A DNA stretch of 64,000 nucleotides from Myxococcales bacterium (GCA_016720595.1 JADKKI010000016.1:62001-126000); one strand, 5' to 3'. Shown: positions 20,964 to 34,721, counted from the first letter of the stretch. Numbers and translations: made by a program. The notes: generated from the sequence alone by a model not told the origin.

Positions 20964-20985
20964 CGCCCTCCTCGGAGGGCGTTTT
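20964..20985 (+). terminator. Rho-independent terminator after the metalloprotease gene
   Basis: CGCCCTCC and GGAGGGCG pair perfectly around a very short loop (bases 20964-20971 with 20974-20981) and are followed directly by TTTT. It lies 58 bp downstream of the protease stop codon and is the clearest intrinsic terminator in the window. Confidence 0.75.
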
Positions 20986-21125
20986 CGTTGGTGGCCGCCG
21001 GTCGCGTGTTCGGCCCGTGCACTTCGGTGACCCGGCCGCCAGCACGCCAGGGGCCCCAAGGACACGGCCTCCGTCCGTCGGGGCACTTCCGGGTCCCGCA
21101 GGGCGACCGCCAGCCTCCGCGCGCC

Positions 21126-21166
<41 letters not shown>

Positions 21167-21220
21167 TTCCTCTCGCCGGCCAAGCCCAGGCCTGGCCCCC
21201 GGGCCCGGGGGGGGGTGCGG

Positions 21221-22647
21221 TCAGACCGCGACGGGCAGCACGCGCCGGCGCACGAGCTTGATGCTCAGGAGCCGGTACAGCATCTTCTGACCTCGAAGCT
21301 GCCCATCCGCGACTTGCGGATGATGTCCTTGACGGTGTTCTTGCCGTTGACCAGCTCGAGCACGGCGAGCTCCTCGCGCGTCAGGCGCCCGCGGCCCATC
21401 TGGGCCACGGAGTCCTCGTTGCGCAGGAACACGACGTCGAAGTTGTCGATCGCGCGCTCGATGAGGTGCCACTCGTCGACCCGACGGTAGCCCTCCATCA
21501 GCACGGCCTCGACATCGAGCCCGAGGGCCGCGTCGATCACGCTCGGCGGCAGCTCGAGGCCGGCGGCGAACCGGAACCGGCCATGGCGCCAGCGGAGGAT
21601 CTCGTAGATCAGCTCGCTCGACTGGCGCGTGAGACACGACTTGAGATCGAGGTCGGCGAGCAGGCCGAGCTTCACCAGCTGCTGGCCGATCAGGCGCTGC
21701 GACGGGCCGGACTTGTTCGAGCGCGACTCGAGGAACGACTCGAAGTCGGTGCGCTGCATCAGCTCCGCATCGAGGACGAACCGGCCGAGCAGGAACTCTT
21801 CGGGGACGCCATCGGCGACCGCCTGATCGACGCGTCCGCGGCGGAAGTAGATGTCGACCCGAGCGCCCGAGCGCTCGACGGTCAGGATGCCCGACTGCTC
21901 CTGGACATCGAGCAGCTGGAGCACCTCGGCGAGTGGGACCACCCGCAGATCGCCGCGGAGGCCGGGGGTACCTTCGCCGAACAGGCCGAGGTCGAGCGCC
22001 GACATCATCTTGGCCAGCGCGCTGTCATCGAGCGCGGTGCGGGCGGCCTCGCGGATCGCGGCCGCGTCGGTGGCGACCTTCGCATCGGGATCGTGGGAGG
22101 TCTCCGCGAGGGCGAACAGGGCGGCGACCCGGGCCGACACGACATCGGAGATCTCGGCGCGCAGCTGCGAGAGGGCGGCGCCGCGGGCGTGGCTGCGATC
22201 GGCGTCATCGGTGGCGGCCAGGTCCTCGCCGGTGACCAGCGAGGGGTTGTCGTCGTCGGGACCGGCGGCCGGGCCGTACTTGCCGATCGTGTGCTGGACC
22301 ACCGCGGTGATCGCCTCGGGGGAGAACGGCTTGGTGATGTAGTCGACGATCCCCATCACCTTCACGAACCGCTCGCCCACCTGATCGCCCTTCGCGGACA
22401 TCAGGACCACCGGGATATCCCGCAGCTTGGGATCGGCGACCAGCTCGCGACAGAACTGGTAGCCGTTCATCCGTGGCATCACGAAGTCGAGGAGGATCAG
22501 CTCGGGGCGCTGAGCGCGGACGGCGACGAGACCGGCCTCTCCATCAGGTGCCGTGGCTACCTGATAGCCGGCCTTGGTAAGGACCAGCTGTACGACCTTG
22601 GTGATGGTCGGACTGTCATCGATCACGAGGACGAGCTCGCCGGCCAT
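21221..22647 (-). CDS. Response regulator with DUF4388 domain, one-base frameshift near 3' end
   Basis: Residues 1-125 form a receiver domain: IDDSP acidic pocket, ILLDFVMPRMNG with the phospho-accepting Asp, LMSAKG and the conserved Lys in YITKPFS. A DUF4388 module follows from about residue 230 (LAEVLQLLDVQEQSGILTVE, VDIYFRRGRVDQA). The frame as written stops at 21265 (FEVRRCCTGS). One extra base at about 21284 restores FEVSKMLYRLLSIKLVRRRV to a stop at 21221, which fits the family ending, so a 1-base deletion is inferred. It is divergent from the tandem-kinase gene and probably shares its promoter region. No DNA-binding domain is seen. Confidence 0.85.
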
Positions 22648-22741
22648 GTGTGTGTCTGCCCCTCACCCCGCAACACAACGTGCGGGGATCGACATCTTAT
22701 GTGCTTCGATTTACAGACTCAATCGGGGTGCTTCGCGAATT

Positions 22742-22759
22742 GGTGGCGGTTTCGCCACC
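22742..22759 (+). promoter_or_regulatory. Perfect hairpin in the 5' leader of the tandem kinase
   Basis: GGTGGCG and CGCCACC flank a GTTT loop, a perfect 7-bp inverted repeat ending 12 bp before the ATG at 22772. There is no U-run, so it is not a terminator. It may be an operator or a leader hairpin that shields the ribosome site. It lies in the 124-bp divergent region shared with the response-regulator gene. Confidence 0.4.
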
Positions 22760-22771
22760 GTGGTAGCTTCG

Positions 22772-26069
<3,298 letters not shown>

Positions 26070-26077
26070 CGCCGGTC

Positions 26078-26557
26078 TCAGACCATCGAGCCGGCGAGCC
26101 AGTCCGCGAGCAGATCCACCGATGACAGCATCTGGTTGGCGCGCCGCAGCCGCTCCGACAGCGTCTTCACCACCTGGACGAGCAGCACCGAGGCGGCGTT
26201 CGGATCGTCGGAGATCAGATCGCGCAGCTGATCGTGCGGCAGGCGAAACAGGAACGTCGCCGACATCGCGGTGACGCTCGCCGAGCGCGGCGCGGGCTCG
26301 ACCAGCGACATCTCGCCGAAGAACTCGCCGCCGGTCAGGGTCGCGAACGTCTGGGGCCCCTTGTGCACCGCGACCTGACCCGAGAGGATCAGGAACAGCG
26401 CGTCGCCGAGGCTGCCCTCCGCGACGATCGCCTCGCCGGGGTTGTAGCTCTCGATCTCGCCCGCGCGCGCCATCCGGGTCAGTTGCTCGGGCGCCAGGTG
26501 GACCAACAGCGGGTGTTTCTCCAGCAGGGTCGGGGTCGGCACGTGCCCAGTATCCAC
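26078..26557 (-). CDS. Cyclic-nucleotide-binding domain protein
   Basis: A 159-aa single-domain protein of the CAP_ED/cNMP-binding family. The beta-roll is clear: PLLVHLAPEQLTRMARAGE, YNPGEAIVAEGSLGDALFLI, LSGQVAVHKG and the phosphate-binding cassette GEFFGEMSLVEPAPRSASV, with the conserved Glu and Arg. There is no HTH DNA-binding domain after it, only a short helical tail, so it is not a Crp-type transcription factor. Its 3' end lies 8 bp from the end of the convergent tandem-kinase gene, and it is divergent from the SppA-type gene. It may gate a partner protein in response to a cyclic nucleotide. Confidence 0.88.
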   Translation of the reverse strand: MDTGHVPTPTLLEKHPLLVHLAPEQLTRMARAGEIESYNPGEAIVAEGSLGDALFLILSGQVAVHKGPQTFATLTGGEFFGEMSLVEPAPRSASVTAMSATFLFRLPHDQLRDLISDDPNAASVLLVQVVKTLSERLRRANQMLSSVDLLADWLAGSMV

Positions 26558-26640
26558 GATTCTGGCTCCCTGGGTGCACCATGCCTCGGGGAACGGGCGC
26601 AGGCCCTGGTGTTCCGAAACCCTGGTACCGTCGCGCGGCG

Positions 26641-29289
26641 ATGAGAACGATCCTGCTCGCGGGGCTCCTGATCACCGCCGGGACCGCCGCCGCTCAGGGC
26701 GTCGACCGGCGCTACGCCGAGGAGCCGACCGACGGCATGGCGCTCCCCCTCACACCGCTGGCCGGCGAGCACGATGCGCGCGCGGTGGTGGCGAACCCGG
26801 GTGGCCTCGCGCTCCTGCGGGGGGCCGAGCTCGCCCTCGCGCTCGGGCTCGAGGACGGCGACGTCGCGACCAGCGCCGGTCCCGGGTTCGGGGCGTTCGC
26901 GGCGAGTGTTCTCGGCGGCGGCCTCGTGCCCCGGTTCGCGGTCGGCCTCGGCCTCGAGTGGCTGCGGCCCGAGCGCTCGCAGCTCGCGCCGGATCCGGGC
27001 GCTCCGTTCCGGTTCACGTTCTCGTTCGCGACGGGGCTCGGCAAGAACGCGGGGCTCGGGCTCGCGTGGCATCACTTCCACGACCAGGGCGTGCTCGACG
27101 GCATCGACACGTTCGACCTCGGCCTGTCGACGCGGTGGGGGAACCACCTCGCGTTCGGGGCGACGCTGCGCGACCTCGCGACCTCGCCGATCGGCGGCGC
27201 TCCGGTGCAGCGCCGCTACGAGGCGGAGGCGGTGCTCCGGCCGCTCGGGACCGCGGCTCTCGAGGTCGCCCTCGGTGGCCGCGTGGGCGAGACCCGCGCC
27301 GATCTCGATGGCTGGGCGCGGATCTCGGCGCGGATCACGCGCGGGCTGTACCTGCACCTCGGCGCTGAGTCGCGCGCGGTCCACGCGCTCGTCAACACGG
27401 CGGCCGGGCAGATCGAGGACGATGGCCGCGAGCTCCGCGTGATGGCCGGGCTCGAGCTGTCGTTCGGCGCGCTCGGGATCACCGCGCTCGGATCGGGCCT
27501 CCGCGATGACACCGGCAGCAATCACCCGCTCGGGGGGCAGGTCGTGGTGCGCTCGTCGCTGGTCGGGCCTGCCTCGATCCTCGCGCACCCCGATCACATC
27601 GAGCGGCTCGAGCTCTCGGGATCGATCGGCCTCCGCCAGCTCACTTCGCTCGTGACGCGGTTGCGCGCGATCGTCCGCGATCCCACGGCCAAGGCCGTCG
27701 TCGTGACGTTCGATGGCGTGGATGGCGGCTGGGCCACGCTCGAGGAGCTGCGCGACGAGCTCCTCGCCGTGAAGAAGTCGGGCCGCAAGGTGTTCGCGTA
27801 CATGGTCTCGGGCACCGGGCGCGACTACTTCGTGGCCACCGCCGCGGACAAGATCTACGTCGATCCGGCAGGCGGGGTGCGGCTCGTCGGGATCGCCGGG
27901 ACCACGATGTACTTCAAGGGCACGTTCGATCAGCTCGGCGTGGTGCCGCAGTTCGAGAAGATCGCCGAGTACAAGAGCGCGCCGGAGCAGTTCACGAACA
28001 CCGGCCCCACACCGGTGGCGGCGAAGATGCGCAACGAGCTGTTCGATAGCCTGTGGGACAGCTGGCTGACCCAGGTCGCGGCGGGGCGCAAGCTGACGAA
28101 GGCCGAGATCCAGGCGCTCGTGGATGCCGGGCCGTACACCTCCGGTGACCTCGCCAAGGACAAGAAGCTGGTCGACGAGGTCGCCGCGCCCGACAAGGTC
28201 GCGCAGCTGGTCGCCGCCGAGATGGGGCAGATCCTCCCCGTCGATGTCCCGCCGGCCGAGCGTCCCGAGCAGTGGAAGCACCCCGCGATCGCCGTGATCT
28301 ACGTCGATGGCGACATCACCGACGGCGCGTCGAAGTCCGTCCCGATCCTCGGTCAGTCCCTGGCGGGGAGCGAGACGCTGGTCGCCGCGATCGCCGCGGC
28401 GCGTGCGGATCCGCGGATCGGCGCGATCATCCTGCGGATCGATTCCCCCGGCGGCAGTGCGCTCGCCTCCGAGCTGATCTCGCGCGAGGTGTTCGCCACC
28501 CGCGGCGTGAAGCCGATCCTGTGCTCGATGTCGGATCTCGCCGCCTCGGGTGGGTACTTCGTGGCCGCCGGCTGTGATCTGATCTTCGCCGAGCCGATGA
28601 CGATCACCGGCTCGATCGGCATCTTCTACGGCAAGTTCGATCTCGGCGGGCTCGCGCAGAAGCTCGGCATCACCACCGACACGTTCAAGCGCGGCAAGCG
28701 CGCGGATGTCGAGAGCATGTTCCGCCCGTACACCGACGAGGAGCGCACCGTGCTGCTCGACAAGCTCCGCTACATGTACGGCCGGTTCGTCGGCGCGGTC
28801 GCCGAGGGCCGCTCGATGAAGAAGGACGAGGTCGATGCCGTGGGCCGCGGTCACGTGTGGAGCGGCACGCAGGCGCAGCCGATCAAGCTGGTCGACAGGT
28901 TCGGCGGGTTTGGCGACGTCCTCGACGAGGCGAAGCGCCGGATGAAGCTCTCGCCCGGCGCGCGCGTGCAGCTGGTCGAGCTCCCGAACCTGCCGTCGGG
29001 CCTGCTCGGCGCGCTGGGGTCGCTGTTCGGTGCCAAGGCGGAGCAGTCGTTCTCGGTCGGCGATCTGCCGATGGTGAAGACGTTCCTGCAGGGCATCGGC
29101 CTCGACCCGGGGGGGGGCGGGGGGGGGGGGCGGGGCGCCCGGCGGGCGGCGGGGGGGAGCGGGAAGGAAGCCGGAAAGGACGGCGGTCTCGTTCAGGTTC
29201 CGCTTCACCCCATTCCCGGCCTCCTGATGCCTGGTCGAGCCCCGAGGAGGGGGCGGGATCGCAGGGTGCGCGCCGGCCCCTGGAAGTGA
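26641..29289 (+). CDS. SppA-type peptidase fused to a barrel-like N-terminal domain; C-terminus damaged
   Basis: ATG 26641 gives a signal peptide ([20 protein letters not shown]). Residues 25-310 alternate like an outer-membrane barrel and recall PorV-type proteins ([45 protein letters not shown]). Residues 320-820 are a tandem SppA protease: the N-half holds the catalytic Lys region ([14 protein letters not shown]), the C-half [12 protein letters not shown] and the Ser nucleophile in [13 protein letters not shown]. Usual SppA proteins are inner-membrane anchored, so the barrel fusion is unusual. Sequence after about 29106 is a G/C-only artefact, so the last residues read here ([11 protein letters not shown] and on) are not reliable. 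Confidence 0.85.
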   Translation: MRTILLAGLLITAGTAAAQGVDRRYAEEPTDGMALPLTPLAGEHDARAVVANPGGLALLRGAELALALGLEDGDVATSAGPGFGAFAASVLGGGLVPRFAVGLGLEWLRPERSQLAPDPGAPFRFTFSFATGLGKNAGLGLAWHHFHDQGVLDGIDTFDLGLSTRWGNHLAFGATLRDLATSPIGGAPVQRRYEAEAVLRPLGTAALEVALGGRVGETRADLDGWARISARITRGLYLHLGAESRAVHALVNTAAGQIEDDGRELRVMAGLELSFGALGITALGSGLRDDTGSNHPLGGQVVVRSSLVGPASILAHPDHIERLELSGSIGLRQLTSLVTRLRAIVRDPTAKAVVVTFDGVDGGWATLEELRDELLAVKKSGRKVFAYMVSGTGRDYFVATAADKIYVDPAGGVRLVGIAGTTMYFKGTFDQLGVVPQFEKIAEYKSAPEQFTNTGPTPVAAKMRNELFDSLWDSWLTQVAAGRKLTKAEIQALVDAGPYTSGDLAKDKKLVDEVAAPDKVAQLVAAEMGQILPVDVPPAERPEQWKHPAIAVIYVDGDITDGASKSVPILGQSLAGSETLVAAIAAARADPRIGAIILRIDSPGGSALASELISREVFATRGVKPILCSMSDLAASGGYFVAAGCDLIFAEPMTITGSIGIFYGKFDLGGLAQKLGITTDTFKRGKRADVESMFRPYTDEERTVLLDKLRYMYGRFVGAVAEGRSMKKDEVDAVGRGHVWSGTQAQPIKLVDRFGGFGDVLDEAKRRMKLSPGARVQLVELPNLPSGLLGALGSLFGAKAEQSFSVGDLPMVKTFLQGIGLDPGGGGGGGRGARRAAGGSGKEAGKDGGLVQVPLHPIPGLLMPGRAPRRGRDRRVRAGPWK
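29106..29157. other. G/C-only tract, probable artefact
   Basis: Fifty-two bases with no A or T, mostly G, at the 3' end of the SppA-type gene. The protein is recognisable up to FLQGIGLDP and then turns into glycine runs. About 175 bp of normal composition without a recognisable gene follows before the next stop codon on the minus strand. Confidence 0.7.
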
Positions 29290-29332
29290 CTGTGACGGTG
29301 TTGGAACTAGGGGGTCTAGCGGTCCCGCGGCG

Positions 29333-29713
29333 TCAGCGGACGCCGATGACGCCGCCATCGGGCTTGTAGATCACGTGCGTGGTCTTGCCGGCGTCGGTGT
29401 ACGTCAGCTCGTAGACCGTGGCGGCACCGGCGAGCAGCCGGCGGGCGGAGGGGACATGCCGCGGGTAGGCGTTGGCGAACGCGCGGATCACCGCCGTGGG
29501 GATCTCGCCGAGACCGATCGTGCCGTCGGTCGACGGCGCAGGCGTCCAGGCAGGAGGTAGCACGGGGATGATCCGCTCCGGGGTGCGGGGCGGCTCGTAG
29601 CCGCACATGCCGATCGCCACGTTGAACAGGCCGATCAGCAGCATGCCGCCGGTCACCGTGATCCAGTACTTCCGGTGCTTGCGCGAGAACGGCCGCGCGC
29701 GATCCTTGGCCAC
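29333..29713 (-). CDS. Single-pass membrane protein with PepSY-like domain
   Basis: A 126-aa protein. A basic N-terminus (KDRARPFSRKHRKYW) precedes one transmembrane helix (ITVTGGMLLIGLFNVAIGMC). The extracytoplasmic part has the PepSY-like pattern IPTAVIRAFANAYPR followed by VYELTYTDAGKTTHVIYKPD, seen in small inhibitor-like or regulatory domains. It lies divergent from the HTTM membrane protein gene. The function is unknown. Confidence 0.75.
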   Translation of the reverse strand: MAKDRARPFSRKHRKYWITVTGGMLLIGLFNVAIGMCGYEPPRTPERIIPVLPPAWTPAPSTDGTIGLGEIPTAVIRAFANAYPRHVPSARRLLAGAATVYELTYTDAGKTTHVIYKPDGGVIGVR

Positions 29714-29837
29714 GGGTACCGTCTAGCACACCCGTCGCCTTGCAGGACCGCGGGGCGCGATTCGTGAGGCAATCCACCGCACCCGGCGGTGCGGAGGCCC
29801 TTCCTCGGGCGGCGGCTCGGGGCGTACCGTCGCGTGC

Positions 29838-31430
29838 GTGAGCCGCTGGCAGCGCTACTGGTTCGCCGACGGCGGTCGGTATGCGGCCGCGATCGTGCGG
29901 ATCGCGATCGCGTGCAGCGTGCTGCTCACGCTGCTACGGATCTCGTCTCAGGATCCGCTGGTCGCCCCGGCCGGGCTGTACCGGCCCGTCGGGATCTGGA
30001 TGATCCTGGGCGGCACGGCTCCACCCGACGTGCTGATCAGCGCGCTGTGGGTGCTCGCGTGGGGCGGCACGCTGTGCATGCTGCTCGGGCTCGGCACCCG
30101 CGCGGCCACGGCTGTCAGCTTCGGGGCCTCGGTCGCCCTCGCCGCGATCTCGTTCTCGGGCAGCGTGACCTGGTCGCACCAGTACAACGTGGTGTTCCTC
30201 GCGCAGTGCGCGTTCCTCGGTGCGCGCGGGGGTGACGTGCTCTCGCTCGATGCGTGGATCCGGGCGCGGCGCGGCCTGCCCGCGATCGATCTTCCGCGCG
30301 CCTATCAGTGGTCGTTGCGCCTCGTGCAGCTCGCGGTGGCGCTGATGTTCGCGGGCGCCGTGTTCCACAAGATCCTCCACGGCCACGGGACCCTGCGCTG
30401 GGCGCTGTCGGACAACCTGCGGCACCACCTGCTGGTGCGCTACGACCTCGCCGGGCTCGATCGTCCCGCGCTGGTCAACTGGATCATCGACGACGTCTGG
30501 AAGTACCGGAGCGCGGCGCTGCTCAACATGATGACGCAGTTCGTGCCGATCCTCGCCTGCGTGTTCGTGCGCAGGCCGTGGGTCCGCGCGGCCTCCGGCG
30601 CGGCGTTCGTGATCGAGACGATCGCGCTCGGGCTGGTGGTCAGCCTGTGGAACCTGCACTGGCTGCCGCTGGTGGCGGTGTTCGTCGACTGGGAGCGGCT
30701 GCTGCGTCGCACGCGCGGCTCACCGGCCGAGGTGCCCTCCGGGTGGACGGCCCCGCGGGCGCCGCGGATCTTCATCGCCGCGTTCGTGGGCTACGAGGTG
30801 ATCACCTCGTTCATCCCGACGGTGGATCAGCGCCTCAACACGTTCCCGTTCTCGAGCTTTCCGATGTTCGCGACGATCCGTGCCGAGGCGCCGTATGGCG
30901 AGCACCACGACTACGTGATGCCGGGAGATCACATCGAGCCGATCGGGAGCACGGTCCACGTGTTCGCGCAGCGCTGGCTCGATCACGCGTTCCGCGGGCT
31001 GTACGCCGAGCGCGATCCGGATCGGCTGCAGCACAAGCTCGCGCAGATCGTGGCGCAGGCCCCGGCGCGCTATCCCGACGCGACGATCCGCGGCGTGCGC
31101 GCGTATCTCACGCTGTTCGTGGCGCCCGCCTATCCCGCACCCGCGCATCTCGAGCCGCATCCGATCGCGATCACCGGCGAGCTCACGCCCGAGGGCCAGT
31201 TCCGCACCGTGCTCGGCGCGCTGCGCGGCACCACGCTCGAGCTGCGGCCGCGTGGCGTCGACACGCGCGAGGTCCGCCTCGTGTACTACCGCGACGACGA
31301 GCCGACCTCGATCCCGATCACCGCGGCACGCACCGGCGACACGTTCCAGCTCCCGGAGCTGCCCGGCAGCCCGCTCTACCTCGTGGCGATCATCGACGGT
31401 ACGCCGTGGCTGGTCGCGAGCCGCAAGTAG
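29838..31430 (+). CDS. HTTM-domain membrane protein
   Basis: A 530-aa protein starting at GTG 29838 with about 8 hydrophobic helices in its first 330 residues. The order and motifs (RYAAAIVRIAIACSVLL, ALMFAGAVFHKILHGHG, FSSFPMFATI) match the HTTM family, bacterial relatives of vitamin-K-dependent gamma-carboxylase. The C-terminal 180 residues are soluble and beta-rich (RPRGVDTREVRLVYYRDDE). Bacterial members have no established substrate, and carboxylation activity cannot be assumed. Confidence 0.85.
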   Translation: MSRWQRYWFADGGRYAAAIVRIAIACSVLLTLLRISSQDPLVAPAGLYRPVGIWMILGGTAPPDVLISALWVLAWGGTLCMLLGLGTRAATAVSFGASVALAAISFSGSVTWSHQYNVVFLAQCAFLGARGGDVLSLDAWIRARRGLPAIDLPRAYQWSLRLVQLAVALMFAGAVFHKILHGHGTLRWALSDNLRHHLLVRYDLAGLDRPALVNWIIDDVWKYRSAALLNMMTQFVPILACVFVRRPWVRAASGAAFVIETIALGLVVSLWNLHWLPLVAVFVDWERLLRRTRGSPAEVPSGWTAPRAPRIFIAAFVGYEVITSFIPTVDQRLNTFPFSSFPMFATIRAEAPYGEHHDYVMPGDHIEPIGSTVHVFAQRWLDHAFRGLYAERDPDRLQHKLAQIVAQAPARYPDATIRGVRAYLTLFVAPAYPAPAHLEPHPIAITGELTPEGQFRTVLGALRGTTLELRPRGVDTREVRLVYYRDDEPTSIPITAARTGDTFQLPELPGSPLYLVAIIDGTPWLVASRK

Positions 31431-31493
31431 CGGTCACTGCGACAGGGCTTCGGCGCCGATCGCCACGGAACAAGGTCGCTCCGCGAGTAGCCC

Positions 31494-32414
31494 TCACGCC
31501 AGGAGCGCCGCGATGTCGTTCGGCAGCGGTGCCTCCACGGTGCGCATGCCGCCCTCGGGGTGCGGGAACACGAGCCGCGCCGCGTGCAGCGCGTGGCGAG
31601 GCAGCACGAACAGCGCCGCGAGGTCGGGGACCAGGCCCTCGTCGCAGTAGCGCATGAACGCGTCGTCGCCGTGGGCGTACAGCTTGTCGCCGACGATCGG
31701 GAACCCGAGCGCCGCGAGGTGCGCGCGGATCTGGTGCTGGCGCCCGGTGACCAGCGTGCAGCGCACGAGCGCCGTCGCCGGCCCGCGCTGCTCCACGCGC
31801 ACCCGCGTGATGGCCTGCTGGCCGCCATGCCCCGTCAGCATGCGGATGTGCGGCAGCTTGGTGGCATCGCCCGGCCCGGCCACGCGCAGCGGCAGATCGA
31901 TGACGGCCTCGGTGTCCCACGGTGGCTGGCCGTGCACGAGCGCGACGTACTGCTTGGTGACGGCCGTCTTGTTCGCGAACGCCTGCTTGAGCGTCACCGC
32001 CGCGGAGCGATCGCGCGCGACCACGAGGCAGCCCGAGGTCTCGCGATCGAGGCGATGGCAGATCTGGAGCTCGGGCTCGCCGGGGTAGCGCTCGCCGAGC
32101 ACCCGCGTGAGCGTGTTGAAGTAGAACTTCGCGCTCGCGTGGACCGGCAGGAACGCGGGCTTGTCGATCACCAGCAGGCGGCGATCCTCGTACAGCACGC
32201 CGAACGTGCGCGGGCAGGGCGGCTCGGCGCGCGCGGGCCGCTTGATCAAGTACCGCTCGCCAGCGGCGACGGTCGTCGCGGGCTTGAGCGCGTGACCATC
32301 ACCGCGGGTCAGCTGCGTGGCGATCACCTGCTGGAGCTTGGTGCGCGAGAGCCGGACGATCTGCGTCTTCAGGAAGTGATCGAGCCGCAGCCCGGCGAGC
32401 TCGGGAGGCACCAC
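31494..32414 (-). CDS. RluA-family pseudouridine synthase, true start uncertain
   Basis: Converts specific uridines in rRNA or tRNA to pseudouridine. An S4-like RNA-binding segment ([19 protein letters not shown]) is followed by the catalytic domain with [16 protein letters not shown] (catalytic Asp) and [21 protein letters not shown] in pieces. GTG 32414 gives 306 aa. The same frame stays open upstream to the stop of the sigma-54 gene with convincing acidic and conserved-looking codons ([18 protein letters not shown]) but without any ATG, GTG or TTG. A GTG at 32661 that overlaps that stop (GTGA) could be the real start if the G/C run near 32605-32630 has an indel. Confidence 0.88.
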   Translation of the reverse strand: MVPPELAGLRLDHFLKTQIVRLSRTKLQQVIATQLTRGDGHALKPATTVAAGERYLIKRPARAEPPCPRTFGVLYEDRRLLVIDKPAFLPVHASAKFYFNTLTRVLGERYPGEPELQICHRLDRETSGCLVVARDRSAAVTLKQAFANKTAVTKQYVALVHGQPPWDTEAVIDLPLRVAGPGDATKLPHIRMLTGHGGQQAITRVRVEQRGPATALVRCTLVTGRQHQIRAHLAALGFPIVGDKLYAHGDDAFMRYCDEGLVPDLAALFVLPRHALHAARLVFPHPEGGMRTVEAPLPNDIAALLA

Positions 32415-32657
32415 CAGGGCGCGCTCGATGATCCGCGGCGTGCCATCGGCGTTGAGGTGCGAGGTCAGGCCCCAGTCGAGCGCCGGATCGGCGCCGGGCG
32501 GCAGGCTGAACGCATCGACGGCCGGTTCACCGAGCTCGGGGACATCGCCGAGCTCGTCCAGCTCACTGGGCTCGGTGTCGTCGTCGGGCGAATCGGGCGA
32601 GCCGGGGGCGCCCGGCGCCGGGCGGGAGAGCTGACCGCTTCGCGTCCGGATCCCAAA

Positions 32658-34184
32658 TCACTCGAGCTCGGCGTCGTCATCGGCACCCGCGGCCTCGATG
32701 TCGTACTTCTTCATCAGCTTGCGGAAGTACTTGCGATCGATGTCGGACTCGCGGGCCGCGTGCGAGATGTTGCCGCTGTTCCGGCGGAGCAGCTCGGCGA
32801 TGTAGTCGCGCTCGAACGAGGCGACCCAGCGCTCCTTGGCATCCTTGAACGTCTGGTTCAGGAGCTCCTCGTTCGGCGCGGGCGCCGGCGCGGTGGGATC
32901 CATCGCCACGGGGTTCGCGCCGGTGGCACTCGGCTGCGTGGAGGCGCGGCGCTGCGCCAGCATCCGGCCGCTGCCGCCGCTGTGGCTCGGCGGGCGGGCG
33001 GTGCGCACGTAGTCGGGGAGATCGGAGAGCTCGAGCTGCTGGCCATCGCAGAACGAGACGGCGCGCTCGATCACGTTGACCAGCTCGCGCACGTTGCCCG
33101 GCCACGGGTACGCCTGCAGCGCGGTCATCGCCTCGCGCGAGGTGGCGCGGACCTTGGGCTGCCCGGTGGGGAGCTTGTTGTACGAGCCGTGCTCGAAGAA
33201 GTGGTTGATGAGGAGCGGGATGTCATCCGCGCGCTCGCGCAGGGACGGCAGATGCAGGCGCACCACGCTCAGGCGATAGAACAGATCCTGGCGGAACCGG
33301 CCGGCCTTGACCTCGTCCTCGAGGTTCCGGTTGGTGGCCGCGATGATCCGGACATCGACCTTGGCCGCCTTGGCGCCGCCGACGCGCCGGACCTCGCGCT
33401 GCTCGAGCGCGCGCAGGAGCTTGGGCTGGAGATCGATCGGGAGCTCGCCGAGCTCGTCGAGGAACAGCGTGCCGCCGTCGGCCTGCTCGAACAGGCCCTG
33501 CCGGGTCATCACGGCGCCGGTGAAGCTGCCCTTCTCGTGGCCGAACAGCTCGCTCTCGATCAGGTTCGGCGGCACCGCGCCGCAATCGAACACCACCAGA
33601 TCGTTGCGCGAGCGCGGCGACAGCGAGTGGATCGCCTGCGCGACGACCTCCTTGCCGGTGCCGGTCTCGCCATCGATCACCACGGTGGTGGCGGTGGGCG
33701 CGATCTTCTCGATGATCGAGTAGATCTCGCGCATCCGCGCATTGCCGCCGATCAACCCCGCGCAGCGATCGCTGCGAGACGGGACGATCTGGACTTCCTC
33801 TTCCTTGGCGTTGAACCGGAGCTGGCTCTGGCCCGCGGACAGCACCGCGCCGGGCTTGAGGAACGCCTCGCGGACGCGGACCTTGTTGATGAACGTCCCG
33901 TTGGTGGACCGGTTGTCCACCAGGATGTACCCGGTGTCGTCCTGGACGATCTTGCAGTGGTAGCGGGAGACCGTGTCATCGGCGAGGACGATGTCGTTAT
34001 CGTCCATCGAGCCGATCCGGATCTCCTCCTTGTCGAACGTCCACTCGGCGGTCGGGTCGTCGACCCCCTGCAGCATGCACCGACGCAGGTGCAGCGTTGG
34101 ACCGCGGTCCAGATAGCTGACCTTCGTCGGCGGGACGAAGTCCGGGAACTTCTTCACGTTGTTGCAACGATAGCCCAAACCCAC
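32658..34184 (-). CDS. FHA-domain sigma-54-dependent transcriptional activator
   Basis: A 508-aa activator. The N-terminal FHA domain (about 50-125) has [23 protein letters not shown] and DNRSTNGTF, so its input is a phosphothreonine protein and not a receiver domain. The central AAA+ domain has Walker [11 protein letters not shown], Walker [13 protein letters not shown] and the sigma-54 contact loop GSFTGA, where Ser replaces the usual second-position Ala. The C-terminus carries a Fis-type HTH ([19 protein letters not shown]). FHA-linked activators are typical of Myxococcota, where Ser/Thr kinases drive sigma-54 genes. GTG 34184 or GTG 34157 may be the start. Confidence 0.92.
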   Translation of the reverse strand: MGLGYRCNNVKKFPDFVPPTKVSYLDRGPTLHLRRCMLQGVDDPTAEWTFDKEEIRIGSMDDNDIVLADDTVSRYHCKIVQDDTGYILVDNRSTNGTFINKVRVREAFLKPGAVLSAGQSQLRFNAKEEEVQIVPSRSDRCAGLIGGNARMREIYSIIEKIAPTATTVVIDGETGTGKEVVAQAIHSLSPRSRNDLVVFDCGAVPPNLIESELFGHEKGSFTGAVMTRQGLFEQADGGTLFLDELGELPIDLQPKLLRALEQREVRRVGGAKAAKVDVRIIAATNRNLEDEVKAGRFRQDLFYRLSVVRLHLPSLRERADDIPLLINHFFEHGSYNKLPTGQPKVRATSREAMTALQAYPWPGNVRELVNVIERAVSFCDGQQLELSDLPDYVRTARPPSHSGGSGRMLAQRRASTQPSATGANPVAMDPTAPAPAPNEELLNQTFKDAKERWVASFERDYIAELLRRNSGNISHAARESDIDRKYFRKLMKKYDIEAAGADDDAELE

Positions 34185-34199
34185 CCCACACGGGAACCC

Positions 34200-34721
34200 C
34201 TAGCGGGTCGCTACAACCTCGACGGGATGGCCCTGGCGCGCGACGGCGGCCCGGAGGATGCGTTCGGCGGGCTCGGTGCTCGCGTAGATCACCACCCGGC
34301 GATCGATCGGGTTCGGGATCGCCTGGGCGCTGGTCTCGCCGAACACCACGATCAGGATGCGCTTGCTCGGCAGCCCGCGCTGGAGCAACGCCTCGCGCAC
34401 CGCCTCGGCCCGCCGCAGCGACAGCGCCTCGTTGTAGGTCGTGCCGCCGACGCTGTCGGAGTGGCCCTCGAGCACGATCATGCCCGGGTTCATCTTCGCC
34501 CAGTACGCGACGCGCGCGACCTGGGTCTGCGCGCTGTCGATCAGCGTGGCCGAGTTGTTCTCGAACACCACGTCGTCGGTGGGCAGGATCGGGCGCACCG
34601 CGTGCGAGGCGGCGAGCTTGCCCGTCGGCGTCACCGAGATGAAGTCCGCGCCGGCGACCGCCGGCACCGCAGCGGCGGCGAGGAGCAGGGTGGCGAGGAG
34701 CGTCGTGATGCGAGTCTGCAT
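34200..34721 (-). CDS. OmpA-like C-terminal domain protein
   Basis: ATG 34721 gives 173 aa with a Sec signal (MQTRITTLLATLLLAAAAVPAVAGA). The mature part is an OmpA/MotB peptidoglycan-binding domain: DVVFENNSATLIDSAQTQV, VLEGHSDSVGGTTYNEALS, RRAEAVREALLQRG and NPIDRRVVI with its conserved Arg. There is no barrel and no lipobox, so it is a free periplasmic protein. It lies 15 bp upstream of the sigma-54 activator gene and reads in the same direction, so the two may share a transcript. The longer frame from 34883 is unsupported. Confidence 0.85.
   Translation of the reverse strand: MQTRITTLLATLLLAAAAVPAVAGADFISVTPTGKLAASHAVRPILPTDDVVFENNSATLIDSAQTQVARVAYWAKMNPGMIVLEGHSDSVGGTTYNEALSLRRAEAVREALLQRGLPSKRILIVVFGETSAQAIPNPIDRRVVIYASTEPAERILRAAVARQGHPVEVVATR

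Noticed and set aside
32414..32660. Stop-codon readthrough fusing the sigma-54 activator to the RluA enzyme
   Set aside because: The frames do line up after the TGA, but overlapping GTGA starts are used elsewhere in this genome and explain the arrangement with a simpler indel.
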